From: Nemertoderma westbladi
Taxonomy: Eukaryota > Xenacoelomorpha > Nemertodermatida > Nemertodermatidae
DNA length: 21,304 bases
Direction: 5' to 3'
Assembly: GCA_032718475.1 (NCBI GenBank)
Contig: JAUCBJ010003567.1
Coordinates: 1-21,304, forward strand
How positions within the stretch are numbered: the stretch's first letter is position 1; the number at the start of each line of letters is the position of its first letter. Positions 17,741 through 21,304 of this stretch are shown here, one piece after another. Under the pieces are notes generated by a model. It did not search any database. It saw nothing but the letters and a program-made list of their open reading frames with translations, and was not told the origin of the DNA. The position numbers were made by a program, and so were the translations under genes.

Positions 17741-19679
17741 TAGCTCTAGGGTGCACTGTATTCAGCCCTAGGGTGCACTATATTCAGCCCTAGGGTGCAC
17801 TGTATTCAGCCCTAGGGTGCACTGTATTCAGCCCTAGGGTGCACTGTATTCAGCCCTAGGGTGCACTGTATTCAGCCCTAGGGTGCACTGCCTGTATTGA
17901 GCCATAGGGTGCACTGCCTTATTGACCCATAGGGTGCGCTGCGTGTATTCAGCCGTAGGGTGCACTGCCTGTATTCAGCCGTAGGGTGCACTGCCTGTAT
18001 TCAGCCCTACGGTGCACTGCCTGTATTCAGCCCTAGGGTGCACTGCATGTATTCAGCCCTAGGGTGCACTGCCTGTATTCAGCCCTAGGGAGCACTGCCT
18101 GTATTCAGCCCTAGGGTGCACTGCCTGTATTCAGCCCTAGGGTGCAGCCCTAGGGTGCACTGCCTGTATTTAGCCCTAGGGTGCACTGCCTGTATTCAGC
18201 CCTAGGGTGCACAGCCTGTATTCAGCCCTAGGGTGCACTGCCTGTATTGAGCCCTAGGGTGCAATGCTTGTATTCAGCCCTAGGGTGCACTGCCTGTATT
18301 GAGCCCTGGGATGCGCTGCCTGTATGAGCCCTAGGGTGCACTGCCTGTATTGAGCCCTAGGGTGCACTGTCTGTATTGAGCCCTAGGGTGCACTGTATTG
18401 AGCCCTAGGGTGCACTGTCTGTATTGAGCCCTAGGGTGCACTGTATTGAGCCCTAGGATGCACTGCCTGTATTGAGCCGTAGGGTGCACTGCCTGTATTC
18501 AGCCCTAGGGTGCACTGCCTGTATTGAGCCCTGGGATGCGCTGCCTGTATTGAGCCCTAGGGTGCACTGTATTGAGCCCTAGGGTGCACTGTCTGTATTG
18601 AGCCCTAGGGTGCACTGTATTGAGCCCTAGGGTGCACTGTCTGTATTGAGCCCTAGGGTGCGCTGTATTGAGCCCTAGGGTGCACTGCCTGTATTGAGCA
18701 CTAGGGTGCTCCGCCTGTATTCAGCCCTAGGGTGCACTGTCTGTATTGAGCCCTAGGGTGCACTGTATTGAGCCCTAGGGTGCACTGTATTGAGCCCTAG
18801 GGTGCACTGCCTGTATTGAGCCCTAGGGTGCACTGTCTGTATTGAGCCCTAGGGTGCACTGTATTGAGCCCTAGGGTGCACTGTCTGTATTGAGCCCTAG
18901 GGTGCACTGTCTGTATTGAGCCCTAGGGTGCACTGCCTGTATTGAGCCGTAGGGTGCACTGCCTGTATTCAGCCCTAGGGTGCACTGCCTGTATTCAGCC
19001 CTAGGGTGCACTGCCTGTATTGAGCCCTGGGATGCGCTGTATTGAGCCCTAGGGTGCACTGTCTGTATTGAGCCCTAGGGTGCACTGTATTGAGCCCTAG
19101 GGTGCACTGTATTGAGCCCTAGGGTGCACTGTCTGTATTGAGCCCTAGGGTGCACTGTCTGTATTGAGCCCTAGGGTGCACTGCCTGTATTGAGCCGTAG
19201 GGTGCACTGCCTGTATTCAGCCCTGGGATGCACTGCCTGTATTCAGCCCTAGGGTGCACTGTCTGTATTGAGCCCTAGGGTGCACTGTATTGAGCCCTAG
19301 GGTGCACTGTCTGTATTGAGCCCTAGGGTGCACTGTATTGAGCCCTAGGGTGCACTGTATTGAGCCCTAGGGTGCACTGTCTGTATTGAGCCCTAGGGTG
19401 CACTGTATTGAGCCCTAGGGTGCACTGTCTGTATTGAGCCCTAGGGTGCACTGTATTGAGCCCTAGGGTGCACTGTCTGTATTGAGCCCTAGGGTGCACT
19501 GTATTGAGCCCTAGGGTGCGCTGCCTGTATTGAGCCCTAGTGTGCACTGCTTGTATTGAGCCCTAGGGTGCACTGCCTGTATTGAGCCCTAGGGTGCGCT
19601 GCCTGTATTCAGCCCTGGGATGCACTGCCTGTATTCAGCCCTAGGGTGCTCCGCCTGTATTGAGCCCTAGGGTGCACTG
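17741..19679. repeat. Long minisatellite with 22-bp and 26-bp units
   Basis: About 80 units of CCCTAGGGTGCACTGTATTCAG (22 bp) or the 26-bp form with CTGCCTGTATT or CTGTCTGTATT. The left end is pure 22-bp with CAG, the next part is mainly 26-bp, and from about 18370 onward 22- and 26-bp units with GAG alternate as 48-bp higher-order units, repeated in blocks. Each unit has two palindromes, CCCTAGGG and GTGCAC. A truncated unit lies near 18136-18150. ORFs inside the array are period artefacts. Confidence 0.97.
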
Positions 19680-19780
19680 CATCAATTTTCATAAAACTTT
19701 ATCATAATGACCTATGGAATGTTCTTAATTCAATGAGACAGTTTCTTGCGTCCCGCAATTTTATGGTTTGCCGCTATGAT
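19680..19780. repeat. Dispersed repeat, copy A
   Basis: ATCAATTTTCATAAAACTTT, then GACCTATGGAATGTTCTTAA and CCCGCAATTTTATGG, starts directly where the minisatellite ends. It is similar to copies B (20651-20740) and C (about 20790-20905). A fragment near 17605-17632 (CAATTTCATGATCTACCGCTA) resembles its right end. Confidence 0.65.
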
Positions 19781-20650
19781 ATTTGTTATTATTATTAACC
19801 TCTAAATCAAATAAAACATCCTAAGAGCCTATTTCCAATGAATACAAGCCTAAAAGAAACCACACAAGTTGCGAATAAGTCACAGGGGGATTTTTGAGTC
19901 CATTTGGTCATTAAAGGACGAAATACCAGTGTGACATCTGCTGTCATTATTAGTTAGTGCCTTTTCTAACTCAATCCAAGAAAAGGCAAAATTTTGTTTT
20001 TCGGTTTTCTCATAGGAGGAATTGAGATACGGCTTTGTTGCAGCACTGTAAGCGGATCCATCCCGCTACACGCCACCTGCCGGTAGAATAGGGAACAGAG
20101 TGATTTACGTATCACTCAGGTATGCAGTATAATATTGCATACCGGAGAAATATGAAGTGAAGCAATGTTAGCCAGGAGATGGTTTAATAACGCATATCAG
20201 GGGAGAGGCTAACACAGGGCAAAGGGGACATGGAATTGCAGGAGTGGGGCAAACCGACCAATGGGAGGGCCACAGTTGGCAAATATAACGTGTATCTATT
20301 GGTTGGCCGCCAAGTAGCTAGGACTTTGTAGTAAGTTTCCCCATGATTTCCATATATCTGTTGGTCAATATCAATTATGTTCAGTTGGCTATTAATTACT
20401 GTGGATGTCGGATGGTTTCTCACCGTCACCCGTAATACATATATCTGTTGTGCTGTAATCTGCTTACCGGTAAATATATATCAACTATTATCAACAACGA
20501 TAAATTAACTCTTAATTTTCAACCGGCCTACGGCCTTCAGTATTTCAATATACCGCAAGCGGCGACGCGTAAGAAACACGACAGCGATTTATCCGGTCGG
20601 GATCCCTTAAAAAATGTGTTAAAAAAAGGTGTGTTAATAACTATTAAACC
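19781..20650. other. Non-coding region with two adjacent hairpins
   Basis: GAGTGAT-TTACGT-ATCACTC (20098-20117) is followed 1 bp later by GGTATGCAGTA...TATTGCATACC (20119-20143). No gene is recognised; short ORFs at 20184-20429 (minus) and 20448-20660 (plus) look random. Confidence 0.5.
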
Positions 20651-20740
20651 GCTGCATTAATTTTGATAAAACTTAATGACCTAATGAATGTTTTTAATTC
20701 AATGAGTCCCATAATTTCATGGCAGGTGGCGCTACATGTT
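20651..20740. repeat. Dispersed repeat, copy B
   Basis: GCATTAATTTTGATAAAACT, TTTTTAATTCAATGAG and CATAATTTCATGGCAGGTGG align with copy A; it ends in GGTGGCGCTAC. The family identity is unknown. Confidence 0.6.
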
Positions 20741-20789
20741 ACTTCTTCTTTCTTCTAGGCTAATTAACTTTTGACATACTGAATCAAAT

Positions 20790-20905
20790 GTGATCAAATT
20801 GTCACAGAATGTCCTATGGAATGTTCTCAATTAAATGTGACAGATTCTGGCGTCCTGCAACTTCACGGTTCACTAGTGAATCGTGAAGCACACGCTAGAT
20901 GGCGA
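20790..20905. repeat. Dispersed repeat, copy C, with a near-perfect palindrome
   Basis: GTCCTATGGAATGTTCTCAA and GGCGTCCTGCAACTTCACGG align with copy A (CCTATGGAATGTTCTTAA, GCGTCCCGCAATTTTATGG). At 20861-20888 it has a 28-bp palindrome, CTTCACGGTTCACT facing AGTGAATCGTGAAG with one mismatched pair. AGATGGCG follows. Confidence 0.65.
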
Positions 20906-21304
20906 TTTATTTTTCATAGTTTCCTTAGGCCATGTCTAATATATATATATATATATATTAATATACAGTTTCATATATATTTATACTCTCGCACTTCACC
21001 AAGGACCAACGTGTTGTACTGTAGTAACATAAACTTAGATACATCAGGCCGACCATGGGTCCGTGGTGCTAGCTACGTGAATGGATAGTCCCTGGTGTCC
21101 CAGCACTCCGATTTATAGGTTAAGGTTATAGGTTTTTGTTGGTGTAAGAGTAGTTTTGGAGAGCGGATGTTGTGGTGTTCATGCGGACCTAAGTATATGA
21201 TGGCCCTATTTGAATGATAACTATGCATATTGAATCTCTGAATTCACTGACAAGTCTCGCCTTAGATTGCACCTATATCGGTAAAATATGAACTCATTAC
21301 TATT
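20906..21304. other. Right end of the window, no gene seen
   Basis: A TA microsatellite lies at about 20938-20960. The remaining bases hold no recognisable coding sequence, and the 90-codon ORF at 20816-21088 crosses repeats and the microsatellite. Confidence 0.5.

Noticed and set aside
18871-19547. Short repeat peptides (QCTLGLNT type)
   Set aside because: They are translations of the minisatellite with no start context and no family.
17741-19679. CRISPR-like array
   Set aside because: Units are contiguous with no unique spacers, and the context is an animal genome. It is a minisatellite.

Overview
The window looks like nuclear DNA of a multicellular animal. It has an intron-split SLC16-type transporter gene with matching splice phases, a mitochondrial COX10 gene, a BEL/Pao-type retroelement, many minisatellites and AT-rich spacer. 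BEL/Pao elements occur in animals other than mammals, so an invertebrate (perhaps marine) or a lower chordate is likely. I cannot place it further.

Layout. 1-711 is a tandem repeat built of 66-bp dimers. About 712-7430 is one minus-strand BEL/Pao-like retroelement. It has a long charged and coiled-coil N-terminal Gag part, an Asn-rich low-complexity segment, a second Gag part with a DUF1759-like domain, a zinc knuckle, a DUF1758-like aspartic protease and a short integrase C-terminal remnant. Reverse transcriptase, RNase H and most of integrase are missing, yet the frame stays open over the deletion. The long frame is broken twice, each time at a homopolymeric G run on the coding strand, and each break is a +1 shift. 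7431-8352 is AT-rich spacer and the COX10 upstream region. 8353-9519 (+) is a complete intronless COX10. 9520-11924 is AT-rich non-coding DNA with one strong hairpin. 11925-16186 (-) is a three-exon, 12-TM monocarboxylate-transporter-like gene predicted at 550 residues. Its second intron carries 14 exact-length 42-bp repeats ending 33 bp before the last exon. 16187-17680 is non-coding. 17741-19679 is a long minisatellite with 22- and 26-bp units. 19680-21304 holds members of a short dispersed repeat and several palindromes.

The two host genes are unrelated in role: heme O synthesis in the mitochondrial inner membrane, and solute transport across a membrane. They point toward each other's 3' ends (COX10 +, transporter -). 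The most notable points are the two same-direction frame breaks at G runs in the retroelement, its RT-less but open reading frame, the decoy-acceptor minisatellite in the transporter intron, and the fact that several unrelated tandem arrays all carry an inverted repeat inside their unit.
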